Positions 1 to 8,425 of a stretch of DNA of 64,000 nucleotides are shown piece after piece. The notes under the pieces were generated by a model. It searched no databases. It saw nothing but the letters and a program-made list of their open reading frames with translations, and was not told the DNA's origin. Origin of the DNA: Coriobacteriia bacterium (GTDB taxonomy: Bacteria > Actinomycetota > Coriobacteriia > Coriobacteriales > QAMH01); contig QAMH01000009.1 in the NCBI GenBank assembly GCA_003149935.1, positions 12,133 through 76,132 on the forward strand, in the 5' to 3' direction. A program made the position numbers and the translations under genes. Every line of letters begins with the position of its first letter. The first letter of the stretch is position 1.

Positions 1-453
1 GAGCACGTTGTCGGCATCGAAGACGAAGTAGGCGTCATAATCCGTACGCCCCGAACAATCGCCGTAGAGCACGCGGATGCGATTGAGCGCGAAGTCGAGC
101 GCATGGCTCTTGCCGACGACCAGGCGGTCGTTGCGTACGAGCACCTCGGCGCCAGCCTCCTCGGCTACCTGCGCCGTGTTGTCGGTGCAGTTGTCGGCAA
201 TGACGAAGATGTCGATGAGCTCTTCGGGGTAGTCCTGGTTCTTGATGCTGCGCACGAGCTCGCCGATAACGGCCTCCTCGTTGCGACCAGCAATCATCAC
301 GGCAAACTTGTGCAGCGGCTCGTCTTGCACGGGCGTGATCTTGCGTCGATGGTCCTTTACCAAGACAATGACGGCATAGACGGCCTGATACATGTAGCAA
401 AGGCTGAATACGAAGAACAGAAACAGGTTAAAGGTGTTGACGAATGTCGCCAT
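1..453 (-). CDS. Family 2 glycosyltransferase, N-terminal part (runs off the left edge)
   Basis: The first 151 codons of a protein whose 3' end lies outside the window. Residues about 8-30 are hydrophobic (FLFFVFSLCYMYQAVYAVIV), a likely N-terminal membrane segment. After it comes a GT-A start: FAVMIAGRNEE, then IADNCTDNTAQVAEEAGA, and YFVFDADN at the edge, which fits the DxD-type nucleotide-sugar/metal site of family 2 transferases. Seen directly: the fold signature and the membrane anchor. Inferred: a membrane-associated polysaccharide or glycolipid transferase; the substrate cannot be told. The ATG at 453 has a GGAGGGG sequence about 15 bases upstream and a plausible promoter at 503-532. 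Confidence 0.85.
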   Translation of the reverse strand, partial: MATFVNTFNLFLFFVFSLCYMYQAVYAVIVLVKDHRRKITPVQDEPLHKFAVMIAGRNEEAVIGELVRSIKNQDYPEELIDIFVIADNCTDNTAQVAEEAGAEVLVRNDRLVVGKSHALDFALNRIRVLYGDCSGRTDYDAYFVFDADNVL

Positions 454-502
454 ATTCCCGCTGCGGTACCCCTCCAGGTATTGTCTGCAGATTCGTTGTT
501 GC

Positions 503-532
503 ATTGTAATGCAAGCTGTTAGCAAGCGCCAA
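503..532 (-). promoter_or_regulatory. Putative sigma-70 promoter of the glycosyltransferase gene
   Basis: On the minus strand TTGGCG (527-532) and TACAAT (503-508) are separated by 18 bases, and the ATG lies about 50 bases downstream. Pattern recognition only. Confidence 0.4.
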
Positions 533-624
533 TCGCTCCACAGTTTGTGCACGGGATGTTAAGGGAGCATTCAGGTGAGCAAATTGTGAACTTTCTCTCG
601 CACCCGAGTTGCGCTTCGCACTCG

Positions 625-1016
625 AGTTGCAGCTCGCACCGGCAAGCTGCAACGCTCCGACGGTCGCTTCCCGACAGCCCGCTTCGCGGTCTTTACGGCG
701 CGCTCCCTTGAACCTCCGCTTTACAGCTTGCCGGTGCGCTCAGACAGTCCTCGCAAGACCGCATCGAGCTCAGCGCAACTCTGCCCGAGATGTCCGCAAT
801 TCGCTCGCCTTCATTTTTGTAAGTTGTAGCTCGCATTGGCAAGCTGCATCGCTCCGACGGTCGCTTCCCGACAGCCCGCTTCGCGGTCTTTACGGCGCGC
901 TCCCTTGGACCTCCGCTTTGCAGCTTGCCAGCGCGCTCAGATAGTTCCCTTAGAGCCATATCGAGCTCAGCGCGGCTATGCTCGAGATGTCCGCATTTGC
1001 TCACCTTCATTTTTGT
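625..1016. repeat. Two tandem copies of a ~196-bp unit after ksgA
   Basis: Copy 1 spans about 625-820 and copy 2 about 822-1016; both end in TTCATTTTTGT. Each copy carries an internal inverted repeat around GGCAAGCTG / CAGCTTGCC about 80 bases apart; in copy 1 the arm GCACCGGCAAGCTG is perfect over 14 bp. The end of copy 2 includes the last codons and stop of ksgA. Read on the minus strand the two copies encode alignable peptides with several silent differences (HLEHSRAELDMALRELSERAGKL versus HLGQSCAELDAVLRGLSERTGKL, one with a single-base frameshift near its start), so the unit may derive from a duplicated small gene. Confidence 0.8.
693..1010 (-). CDS. Possible small protein overlapping the ksgA stop (ATGA); doubtful
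   Basis: A 105-codon frame whose ATG overlaps the ksgA TGA in a classical ATGA arrangement, which would allow translational coupling. Its first half lies in repeat copy 2 (MKVSKCGHLEHSRAEL...) and its second half reads repeat copy 1 in a different phase, so the full-length product is unlikely to be conserved. No known domain is recognised. It may be a decaying small gene left by the tandem duplication, or just an open frame in GC-rich DNA. Reported because silent-type differences between the two copies hint at past coding. Confidence 0.25.
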   Translation of the reverse strand: MKVSKCGHLEHSRAELDMALRELSERAGKLQSGGPRERAVKTAKRAVGKRPSERCSLPMRATTYKNEGERIADISGRVALSSMRSCEDCLSAPASCKAEVQGSAP

Positions 1017-1900
1017 GAATTATGTTCTAAGAACGCGTGGGCCATTTGCAAATAGACATCGGGCGCGAGGGTTTCGCCACGCACCGTGGGGGCGATGTCG
1101 CATTCGGCGAGCAGACGGTCGACGACATCCTTGGGATAGCGGCTGCTCATGGAGTTGCGGATGGTCTTGCGTCGCTGGGCGAAGGCCGCATCGGCCAGAG
1201 TGCTCGCAACTTCGAGTAGCTCGGGGGCCGGTGCATCCTCATTGCGCTCGATGCGAATGACGGCACTCTCGACGTGCGGCGCGGGCATGAAGCAACCTGG
1301 GGGCACCTGGAAGCGATCGGTTACGTGCGCACGCAGGCGCAGCTTGACCGTGTAGGCGCCATAGTTCTTGGTGCCCACCTCGGCGCACATGCGATCGGCG
1401 ACCTCGCTTTGCACCATGACCGTCATGGCATCGAGAAACTCGAAGCGCTCGAGCCAATCGAGCACCACCGTGGCGGCAATACCGTAGGGCAGGTTGGAGA
1501 CGAGTTGGTGCGGTAAGGGCGCATCAAGGGCCGTGGCGGCTAGCTCGACCTCGTCACGCGTCAGCTTCAATGCGTCCTTCTCGATAAGGACAAGACGATG
1601 GGAAAGGTCGGCGGTCGTCTGCGCGAGCACATCGAGAAGATCACGGTCTCGTTCGACAGCGATGAGCTTGGCCCGTTCGAGCAGTGCGATGGTGAGCGTG
1701 CCGATACCCGGTCCAATCTCGAGCAGCGTGGGCAGTTCTTCGTCCGGCTGCGGGTCATCGAGATGCGCGAGGTGCAGGATATTGCCGATGACGTTATCAT
1801 CCACCAGAAAGTTCTGGCCAAGCGCATGCTTGGCGCTCAGGCCGAACTCCTGCAAAACGCCCCTGGTCGCCCGGGGATTCGCCAGCGACGAGTACGACAT
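1007..1900 (-). CDS. rsmA (ksgA): 16S rRNA (adenine1518-N6/adenine1519-N6)-dimethyltransferase KsgA
   Basis: Dimethylates two adjacent adenines in the 3' hairpin of 16S rRNA using S-adenosylmethionine, a late 30S maturation step. At 297 aa it has the usual family length. Visible motifs are GQNFLVDDN near residue 29, the SAM-binding LEIGPGIGTLT near 62, and the catalytic NLPYGIA that replaces the NPPY of DNA methyltransferases. The start ATG overlaps the TGA of the upstream flavin-reductase gene (TGATG), so it is probably the last gene of the metG-tatD-reductase-ksgA operon. Its 3' end lies inside a tandem repeat. Confidence 0.97.
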   Translation of the reverse strand: MSYSSLANPRATRGVLQEFGLSAKHALGQNFLVDDNVIGNILHLAHLDDPQPDEELPTLLEIGPGIGTLTIALLERAKLIAVERDRDLLDVLAQTTADLSHRLVLIEKDALKLTRDEVELAATALDAPLPHQLVSNLPYGIAATVVLDWLERFEFLDAMTVMVQSEVADRMCAEVGTKNYGAYTVKLRLRAHVTDRFQVPPGCFMPAPHVESAVIRIERNEDAPAPELLEVASTLADAAFAQRRKTIRNSMSSRYPKDVVDRLLAECDIAPTVRGETLAPDVYLQMAHAFLEHNSQK

Positions 1901-2985
1901 CAGCGACTCCTCGGTACGTCGGCCCGCACGGCACCGGCCACCTGGACGGCATAGGACAAGTCAAAGGCGTCGCCGATAAGGCGATGGATACGCTGGGGTT
2001 CGATACGCAAATCGGCGCAGTTGAGGGCCGAGGTGCATATGGTTTCGAGGGGCTCGGTGCCAAAGGGGTCTCCGCCATCGCCGATGACGACGAGGTGGGC
2101 CGGCCGCTTGCGCGGAATCCAATTCCTGAGCACGTACTTGCGCGCCCAGTACATCTGGCAACGGTCAAGGGCGGCCTTGAGCCAACCGGAAGGTCCCGCA
2201 AAGTAGACAGGCGCAATGACGACGAGCGCCGCGCAGGAGTTCATGTGCCGCGAAAGCACGTTCCACGAATCGCCCTTGATACAACACTCACCGGTCTGGC
2301 TGCACACGCCACAACCCGTGCAAGCGGCAATCGGATACTTCGAAATCTCGAACAGCGTGACGGCAAAACCTGATAGGCGCAGATATTCCCTGAGCTTGCG
2401 ACCGAAGAGGGCCGACTTACCATCGCGATGCGGAGAGCCCACGAGAATGAGCACCTCGGGCGGCCTGGAGGCGTCGTCGGGCTCTGAGTCGGGTTCGGGC
2501 TCTGAGTCGGGGCGAACGGGGACGCCCTCGGTATCTACGCCGGTGCTGCCCGCATCAGAGGTATGCACGACAGGTTCGTCGTTGAGCTGGGTAAGGGGCT
2601 TCGCGTTGACCTGATTCAGGAAGCTCTGGGGTGACTCTCCGAAGAGCTCCTCGAAGCTTTCCTCGTCCAGGGCACCTTCAGGAGGCGTTTCGTCATCATC
2701 AACGTTTCCGGTGCCGGTGACATCTCCGGCAAGCGAAACCGATATGCCACCATCGACGTTATATGTGGATCGGGCCGTGTCCTCGGTGGCGAGATTTCTC
2801 GACTCCGCTTCGCTTCGCTCGAAATGACAGTGGGGCGCTTCGCTGCGGTCGGAATGGGAATCAGATGCTTCGCTGCGGTCGGAATGAGAATCGGGGGCGT
2901 CCCCCGATTCACCCGGTTTGGGGGCACTCAGCTTCTCGAGGTCCTTCTCGGTTGGGAGCTTCTGTCGACGCGACTTCTTTGCCAT
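1900..2985 (-). CDS. NAD(P)H-dependent FMN reductase / flavodoxin-like protein with repeat-invaded N-terminus
   Basis: The C-terminal ~190 residues form a flavodoxin-like FMN reductase domain: EVLILVGSPHRDGKSALFG is the phosphate-binding loop, followed by the cysteine-rich CTGCGVCSQTGECC and VIAPVYFAGPSGWLKAALDR, typical of iron-sulfur flavoprotein-like NADPH:FMN reductases. The first ~170 residues are low complexity and acidic, and contain DSHSDRSEA twice followed by HFERSEAESRNL, the translation of a dispersed DNA repeat (see 2791-2900). It sits between tatD and ksgA, 9 bases after tatD, and overlaps ksgA by TGATG. Role inferred: a flavin-linked redox protein with unknown partner. The long N-terminus is probably disordered and dispensable. 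Confidence 0.85.
   Translation of the reverse strand: MAKKSRRQKLPTEKDLEKLSAPKPGESGDAPDSHSDRSEASDSHSDRSEAPHCHFERSEAESRNLATEDTARSTYNVDGGISVSLAGDVTGTGNVDDDETPPEGALDEESFEELFGESPQSFLNQVNAKPLTQLNDEPVVHTSDAGSTGVDTEGVPVRPDSEPEPDSEPDDASRPPEVLILVGSPHRDGKSALFGRKLREYLRLSGFAVTLFEISKYPIAACTGCGVCSQTGECCIKGDSWNVLSRHMNSCAALVVIAPVYFAGPSGWLKAALDRCQMYWARKYVLRNWIPRKRPAHLVVIGDGGDPFGTEPLETICTSALNCADLRIEPQRIHRLIGDAFDLSYAVQVAGAVRADVPRSR
2791..2900. repeat. Dispersed CGAAATGACA repeat inside a coding sequence
   Basis: GAGATTTCTCGACTCCGC, then GCTTCGCTCGAAATGACAG, then two near-identical copies of GCTTCGCTGCGGTCGGAATG. It lies in frame in the reductase gene and is read as FERSEAESRNL plus SHSDRSEA units. The same family occurs at 24280-24440, 29225-29270, 47399-47438 and 58121-58345. 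Confidence 0.85.
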
Positions 2986-2994
2986 ACCCCCTCC

Positions 2995-4062
2995 TCAAGC
3001 ACGCTTGGCATCGAGCAAATCGTGAGCGTTCTGGAAAACGCGCTCGGCGAACTGCGCCTCGGTGAGCCCCCGTTGCAGGACCGCGTAGTCTGGCATCGAC
3101 GTCACCGGCGCCACGGCGCCCTTGTCGATGTCGCTTTGGCGCGGCTGCAGAAGCCCGAAGGCGCGCTCAGCCCCCGCATATCCAAAGCAATCGAGCAGCT
3201 CGCGCAAGGTGAAGACGGTCTGACTCGGCGTGCAGACCGTGCCGCGCAAGGGCTCGGGAGCCATGTAGGGAGCATCGGTTTCGGTAAGAAGACGGTCCAG
3301 TGGCACGTCGAGGGCAGCCGCACGCGTCTCCCAGCTCTTCTTGAAAGTGAGCGGCCCGCCAAAGGCAACGTAGCAGCCGAGTTCGAGAAACGGGGCCAGC
3401 GTTTGGGCGTCAAGGTTGAAGCAGTGCACGATGCAGCCAGCTTTGGGGACGCCCGTCTCGTGCAAGATGGCGAGCGCGTCATCATGGGCCTCGCGCAGAT
3501 GCAGGCTTACTGGAAGCCCGTGCTCCTGTGCCGTTTGCAGTTGCGCGGCAAAGACCTCGCGCTGCACGTCACGCGGGCTGAAATCGTAATGGTAATCGAG
3601 CCCCACCTCGCCCAGGCAGCTCGTCTCGGGACGGGCAAGCAGGGCGGCGAGCTCGTCACGCGCATCATCAAAGTACTTGGCGTTGTGCGGATGCACGCCA
3701 CAGGCAAAGCGAACGCGTGGCATGACGGCCTGCGCCATCCCCCACTCCTCGAGCAATGCCGCGGCATCATCAAACCACGAGCCGAGCCCGTCGTAGGTAT
3801 CACGCGCCGTCCGTCGCGTCACGTCTCCGTCGTCGCCGTCAAGCTCGGGTCTTGTCGGGTCGGTCATGCAGCAGATGAAGTCGACGCCATGGGCCGCTGC
3901 CTGCGCAAGCGTGAGCCCCGGTTCGGGAAACATGCCCAGGTGACAATGCGTGTCGGCAACAAGCGTACCGTACGGCAATTCGGGAGCAGACTTGACCTTG
4001 CCCTTCGAGTTGCGAAAGAGCGCGTCACGTTCGTCGAAGTGTTTGAAGTCGTTGTAGCCCAT
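2995..4062 (-). CDS. tatD: TatD-family metal-dependent hydrolase (DNase)
   Basis: A TIM-barrel metallohydrolase of the TatD family, whose members are 3'-5' exonucleases. Metal ligands are visible: VADTHCHLG near residue 38, GEVGLDYHYD with the bridging Glu, SLHLRE, IVHCFNLD, and LLTETDAPYMAPEP near the end. It is longer than the typical ~260 aa (355 aa), with about 35 extra residues before the first metal motif and insertions near DPTRPELDGDDGDVTRR. The start ATG overlaps the metG stop (TAATG), so translation is probably coupled. The exact cellular substrate cannot be read from sequence. Confidence 0.93.
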   Translation of the reverse strand: MGYNDFKHFDERDALFRNSKGKVKSAPELPYGTLVADTHCHLGMFPEPGLTLAQAAAHGVDFICCMTDPTRPELDGDDGDVTRRTARDTYDGLGSWFDDAAALLEEWGMAQAVMPRVRFACGVHPHNAKYFDDARDELAALLARPETSCLGEVGLDYHYDFSPRDVQREVFAAQLQTAQEHGLPVSLHLREAHDDALAILHETGVPKAGCIVHCFNLDAQTLAPFLELGCYVAFGGPLTFKKSWETRAAALDVPLDRLLTETDAPYMAPEPLRGTVCTPSQTVFTLRELLDCFGYAGAERAFGLLQPRQSDIDKGAVAPVTSMPDYAVLQRGLTEAQFAERVFQNAHDLLDAKRA

Positions 4063-5606
4063 TACTTCTCGAGACGCGGGAAGAGAGCATCACCCTTGGT
4101 GACCTCGTTGCCGGCAGGAAGCCCGCCCCACAGCGCGAGCTCGGCGGCGTTGTCGACAGCGCACGGGTCTTCCAAGCCCAGGCGCCTCCACAGCTCCGTC
4201 GACGTATTGGGCATGAAGGGGGCAAGGAGCAGCGCGGCGATGCGGCAGGTCTCCAGTGCGTTGTAGAGCACGAACGCTAGCTCGCCCTGGGTCTCCTCGC
4301 TTTTGGCGAGATTCCATGGCGCACTTTCCTCGACGTAGAGGTTTGCGCGATGCAGAAGCTCCATGACATGAGCGGACGCCCCACCGAAGTCGATGTCGTT
4401 CATGCACGCGGCGTAGCGTTCGTAGAGCCCCTCGGCAATCTCCGAGAGCGGATTTTCCTCCAGACCGAACTCGGCGGGTACCTCGGGCACCTGTCCGTCG
4501 AAGTACTTGATGACCATATTGCTCACGCGGCTGAAGAGGTTGCCGTAGGTGTTGGCCAGGTCGGCGTTGTAAACCTGCGTGATGCGATCGTGACCAATAT
4601 TGGCATCGGAACCAAAGGTCACGTCACTCAGAAAGTAGTAGCGATAGGCGTCCACACCGTAGCGCTCGATGAGGTCGCGCGGATAGAGCGCATTGCCCTT
4701 CGATTTGCTCATCTTGGAGCCATCGGCCGCCATGAGGAAGCCGTGCGCGAAGACGTGGCGCGGGCACTCCATGCCGGCGGCCATGAGCATGGCCGGCCAA
4801 ATCACGCAGTGAAAGCGGATGATGTCCTTGCCGACGAAGTGGAAGTTCGCCGGCCAGAAGCGCTCGAGCAGCGTGATGTCGTCGCTGCCGTAGCCGAGCG
4901 CGGTGAGGTAATTGATGAGGGCGTCGACCCACACGTAGGTGACATGCTCGGGGTCGAACGGCAGCGGGATGCCCCAGTCGAACGCCGTGCGGCTCACGGA
5001 CAGGTCATGCATGCCGCCTTCGATGAAGGAGCGGATCTCGTTTTCGCGAATCTGCGGGCGGATGAAGTTGGGGTGTTCGTCGTAGTACGCGAGCAACTTG
5101 TCGCCAAACTCGGAGAGCTTGAAGAACCAGTTCTCCTCGTGGATGACCTTGACCTCACGCCCGCAATCGGGGCACTTGCCGTCAACCAGATCGCCCTCGG
5201 TGAACTGCGTCTCGCACGGCGTGCAGTAGTAGCCGTCGTAGGTTCCCTTGTAGAGATAGCCATTGTCATGGAGCTTCTGCATGAAGTCCTGGACGCCCTT
5301 AACGTGATGCGGCTGCGTCGTGCGGATGAAGTCGTCGTTGGTGATGTCGAGCTCGTGCCACAGGTCGGTGAACTGCGTGACCTGGCTGTCGCACCACTCC
5401 TGCGGCGTCATGCCGTGCTCGGCGGCCGCCTCGGCGACCTTCTCGCCATGCTCGTCCATGCCGGTGAGGAAGAAGACGTCGCGCCCGTCCATGCGTGCGA
5501 AGCGCGCAGTGGCATCGGCCGCGACGGTGGTGTACGCGGTGCCGATGTGCGGCTCGCCGTTGACGTAGTAGATGGGTGTGGTGACGTAGAAGCTGTCTTT
5601 GGTCAT
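4062..5606 (-). CDS. metG: Methionyl-tRNA synthetase
   Basis: Charges tRNA-Met with methionine. A class I synthetase with the HIGH-type signature HIGTAYT near residue 17 and the KMSKS loop (GSKMSKSKGNAL). A zinc-knuckle insertion is present with CTPCETQF and CPDCGREV, giving four cysteines. At 514 aa it lacks the C-terminal EMAP/Trbp111-type tRNA-binding domain carried by the long bacterial form. It is the first gene of the operon metG-tatD-reductase-ksgA; the 186 bases upstream to the metallophosphoesterase gene hold no further gene. Confidence 0.97.
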   Translation of the reverse strand: MTKDSFYVTTPIYYVNGEPHIGTAYTTVAADATARFARMDGRDVFFLTGMDEHGEKVAEAAAEHGMTPQEWCDSQVTQFTDLWHELDITNDDFIRTTQPHHVKGVQDFMQKLHDNGYLYKGTYDGYYCTPCETQFTEGDLVDGKCPDCGREVKVIHEENWFFKLSEFGDKLLAYYDEHPNFIRPQIRENEIRSFIEGGMHDLSVSRTAFDWGIPLPFDPEHVTYVWVDALINYLTALGYGSDDITLLERFWPANFHFVGKDIIRFHCVIWPAMLMAAGMECPRHVFAHGFLMAADGSKMSKSKGNALYPRDLIERYGVDAYRYYFLSDVTFGSDANIGHDRITQVYNADLANTYGNLFSRVSNMVIKYFDGQVPEVPAEFGLEENPLSEIAEGLYERYAACMNDIDFGGASAHVMELLHRANLYVEESAPWNLAKSEETQGELAFVLYNALETCRIAALLLAPFMPNTSTELWRRLGLEDPCAVDNAAELALWGGLPAGNEVTKGDALFPRLEK

Positions 5607-5792
5607 GGGATATCGGTCCTCACTCGTACGGGTGTGCTGGAGGAGATTATAGCGGCTTGCGCAGGGCGCAGGCTGTTTAGATTGAATGCAAAATGCTTAG
5701 ATGAAACGTGGGCATGTCCGATGAGCTTGGGCATTCAACACTCACGGCCTGTCCGCCGCCCGCTAGCGGCCATAGAGGAGCACGATGCATTG

Positions 5793-6569
5793 CTATCTCA
5801 ATCGGTATTCCCACTTATCGAGCCAGTTGGTTCTGACGCGTTCAGCTACTCCATTCTCAACAACTAACATGGAGCCATCCCCGACTGGTTGCATGCGACT
5901 AGTAAGTGAGAAGGTATCGCACAGCCATATATCATCTCTTTTTGACCGCAGCTTCATACATGTTTCTACAGGCGTGTGCCCCACAATTTGGTTCACTCGA
6001 GATGCAGCGTCCGCCTGCAGATCGCGTTTGTCGGCCCAAAGCGGCGATGGCAGCTCACAACCTCCCCTTGATGGACCACAAGATGCAAGTGCCCGCCAGT
6101 CGTAGTATGACCCATCGAAATACATTTCATTGATTCTTGTCGCCAAGCTCTCTGTATTGTCAGCTCTTGGCGCGTACTCGTTCCTCCATTCTTCAGTCAC
6201 CCCCGCATGCGTGATGAGATGCCCATCGCAGGAAATTGCAGCGCACATTTTAAATTGGCCGAGAAGCTCACGGATACTGTCCATCGCTTCAAGATGGGTA
6301 CCCGAGCATCCCTCACCAAGCAAATACTCAAAGTCGTGATTGCCCAATACAAGAATGACCTCGATATCTCTAGTCGCGGCTAACTTAATCCACCGTGCCT
6401 GAACATCAAGTGCGTCTATTACGTCTTTTGCCGTCGTATTCCACTCATCTACGTAATCACCCAGGAAGATGATTCTGCTTGGTTCAAAACATGAGACTAC
6501 CTCATCCACCAAAGGGAGGACTATCCTTTGTTTGCAGTGCATATCACCAACGATAAGAGTTTTTGACAT
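5793..6569 (-). CDS. Calcineurin-like metallophosphoesterase
   Basis: A Ser/Thr-phosphatase-like metallophosphoesterase of 258 aa. The five family motifs are visible in order: GDMHC near residue 8, IIFLGDYVDEW near 34, VLGNHDFEYL near 73, LITHAGVTEEW, and IVGHTPV near 196, supplying the dinuclear metal ligands. It is less G+C-rich than its neighbours and stands at the edge of the restriction-modification island, between metG and the broken hsdS. Substrate unknown: family members act on phosphoproteins, nucleotides or nucleic acids. Whether it belongs to the defence island or merely flanks it cannot be decided. Confidence 0.88.
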   Translation of the reverse strand: MSKTLIVGDMHCKQRIVLPLVDEVVSCFEPSRIIFLGDYVDEWNTTAKDVIDALDVQARWIKLAATRDIEVILVLGNHDFEYLLGEGCSGTHLEAMDSIRELLGQFKMCAAISCDGHLITHAGVTEEWRNEYAPRADNTESLATRINEMYFDGSYYDWRALASCGPSRGGCELPSPLWADKRDLQADAASRVNQIVGHTPVETCMKLRSKRDDIWLCDTFSLTSRMQPVGDGSMLVVENGVAERVRTNWLDKWEYRLR

Positions 6570-6635
6570 GAGGCTCCTCAGGACTACGCGTATTGTATCG
6601 ACTTCGCGAGCGGCAGCATATCAGCATTGTTATAA

Positions 6636-6987
6636 GGCAACCAGATAAATGATTATTTAGCTGCGTTGCTTTCAAGCGAATTTGCTCAGAGATTTACGGC
6701 AAATACGCCAACTGCTCCACTAGGTGAAGTTCTTGCCATTTCGACGAAAACTCTAAACCCGCGCGGCTGTGCAGGTGAGATATGGGAACATTACAGTATC
6801 CCCGCCTTTGATGAGAGCCATTGGCCTGTCTTTGAGCCGGCAGAAAACATCAAAAGCAATAAGTACATTATTGACACTGATTGCATTCTGATATCTAAGC
6901 TGAATCCATCTATGAAGCGAATGTGGGTACCACCTTGTGTATCAGACAAAGCGGTTTGTTCAACGGAATTCATTGTTTATAAGGGTA
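6636..6987 (+). pseudogene. hsdS: hsdS fragment: second target-recognition domain, inverted relative to the hsd operon
   Basis: The plus strand, open from 6636, reads NQINDYLAALLSSEFAQRF, then PLGEVLAISTKTLNP and IIDTDCILISKLNPSMKRMW, before running into the IS end at 6988. This fits the spacer helix plus start of a target-recognition domain of a type I specificity subunit. It has no credible start codon with ribosome binding site (a TTG at 6666 is the first candidate) and stops just inside the IS, so it is a fragment. It points away from the hsdS start at 8709, so it is not simply the other half of that gene cut by the IS: an inversion or a second hsdS copy must be involved. Confidence 0.7.
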
Positions 6988-7013
6988 GTGTCCCGAATGT
7001 TGGTGTAGGCACC
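6988..7013 (+). repeat. Left terminal inverted repeat of the IS256-family element
   Basis: Begins GTGTCCCGAATGTTGGTGTA and matches the right end except at 4 of 26 positions. Confidence 0.85.
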
Positions 7014-7043
7014 TAGAATCTGGTTCGTATTCTAGCCCATCAT

Positions 7044-8321
7044 CTAGGCGGCCCTCCTTCCAATCGGATTATCGGCGACCACGACATCGATGATCCGCCT
7101 CGCATGCTCTTCGGCGGTTCCCTCGTATGCAGGCGCAGGAGCGGTCGGCTTTGACGGAGCCGTTGCCTGAGCGATCGATTCCTCCGTGAACCATCTCCTG
7201 CTCGCCCAATCCTCGTCCATCTCGGAGAACACGGCTCCCAGCATCCGGATCAGCGACTTTCTGGATGGGAATACCTGCACTACGCGGCTCCTCCTCTTGA
7301 GCTCGCGGTTGGCACGCTCCTGCACGTTGTTGGTGCGAAGGCGCCTGTGGTGGGCATAGGGAAAATCGAGATAGGCGAGGGCATCCGCCTCTGCCTCCTC
7401 CAAAAGCTCCGCCGCCTTCGGACAGAAGCTGGAGACCTCCTCGCATGCAAGATGGTAGAGCTCGCGCACGAGATCCGGGTCGCGCTCGTCGAAGACGGCG
7501 TGCAGGATGGCGAGCACAGCCGCCCTCTTTTGCCTCGTGGGTGCACTTGATGCGGCATTCCTCATCAAGTGCACGATGCAGCGTTGCCAAGCAGCTCCTG
7601 GAAAGACCTCCTCTATCGCACGCCTCAGTCCCTCATGGGCATCGGAGGTCACGCAGGCTACACCGTCTACCCCTCTCTCGCGAAGCGACCTCAAGAATGA
7701 GATCCAGCCTGCATAGGTCTCCGTATCGATGGCATCAAGGCTCAGCAGGCGCCTATAACCATCAGCGCCGACACCAATCGCGGTAACGAGGGCGCAAGAG
7801 GAGACATGACCTTCATCACGGCATTTGATATAGGTGGCATCGAGCCAGATGTAGGGATATGCCACCTCCGAAAGATCGCGGCTCTGCAAATCGGCCACGA
7901 TGTCATCCAAGGACTCGCAGATCCGCGACACTTGGCTTGAGCTCATGCGCTCGATGCCCATAGTGTGAGCTACGCGCTCGACCTTCCTTGTTGACACACC
8001 ATTTGTCACCATTTCCGATATCGCCGCGATTACCGCACGATCCACCCGTGAATAACGCACTATCAGATCCTCTGGGAAATAGCTGCCTCGCCTGAGTTTT
8101 GGGATGCGCAGGTTGATCGTGCCAACACTGGTGTGAAGCATCCGCTCGCGATATCCGTTTCTCCGGTTGCCATCGGCGCAGGCGTCTTCTGCCTGCGCGT
8201 CCATTATCTCGTTTACAAGCGATTCGGCCATGATGCGGATGAGCTCTTGGATGTTGACCATCCCGTCATCGAATCTCGGTAAATCTTGGCAAAGTGCTTG
8301 CTGCTGCTCTAAACTGTTCAT
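7044..8321 (-). CDS. IS256-family (mutator-type) transposase
   Basis: A DDE transposase of about 425 aa moving the surrounding element. Visible catalytic residues: Asp in YIWLDATYIKC, Asp in CVTSDAHEGL, and Glu in NNVQERANRELKRRSR; the C(X2)H-like IVHLMRNA motif of the mutator superfamily is also present. The N-terminus carries a helix-turn-helix-like part (GVSTRKVERVAHTMGIERMSSSQVSRICESL). Chosen start: the ATG at 8321, which has AAAGGG nine bases before it; in-frame upstream starts exist to 8354. The gene looks intact, so the element may be active. Confidence 0.95.
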   Translation of the reverse strand: MNSLEQQQALCQDLPRFDDGMVNIQELIRIMAESLVNEIMDAQAEDACADGNRRNGYRERMLHTSVGTINLRIPKLRRGSYFPEDLIVRYSRVDRAVIAAISEMVTNGVSTRKVERVAHTMGIERMSSSQVSRICESLDDIVADLQSRDLSEVAYPYIWLDATYIKCRDEGHVSSCALVTAIGVGADGYRRLLSLDAIDTETYAGWISFLRSLRERGVDGVACVTSDAHEGLRRAIEEVFPGAAWQRCIVHLMRNAASSAPTRQKRAAVLAILHAVFDERDPDLVRELYHLACEEVSSFCPKAAELLEEAEADALAYLDFPYAHHRRLRTNNVQERANRELKRRSRVVQVFPSRKSLIRMLGAVFSEMDEDWASRRWFTEESIAQATAPSKPTAPAPAYEGTAEEHARRIIDVVVADNPIGRRAA

Positions 8322-8399
8322 TGCGGTCATCCCTTTCATCTCGAACTTCAGCAATTCAAGATTCTAGGCGATGACCGTTTCTTATGTTTCAATCGAAAC

Positions 8400-8425
8400 G
8401 GTTCTTACACCAACATTTGGGACAT
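8400..8425 (-). repeat. Right terminal inverted repeat of the IS256-family element
   Basis: Read on the minus strand it starts ATGTCCCAAATGTTGGTGTA, pairing with the left end at 6988-7013. Confidence 0.85.

Larger units (their letters stand above)
6988..8425 (-). mobile_element. IS256-family insertion sequence
   Basis: About 1,438 bp with one transposase gene and imperfect 26-bp terminal inverted repeats (6988-7013 and 8400-8425, 22 of 26 matching; shared core AATGTTGGTGTA). The flanks (AAGGGTA on the left, GATCCCTT on the right) do not form the direct 8-9-bp target duplication expected of this family; they are instead similar in inverted orientation. It separates two hsdS pieces that point away from each other. 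Confidence 0.92.

Noticed and set aside
2824..5867. Plus-strand frames of ~480-505 codons opposite tatD and metG
   Set aside because: Shadows of tatD and metG, whose catalytic motifs are unmistakable on the minus strand.
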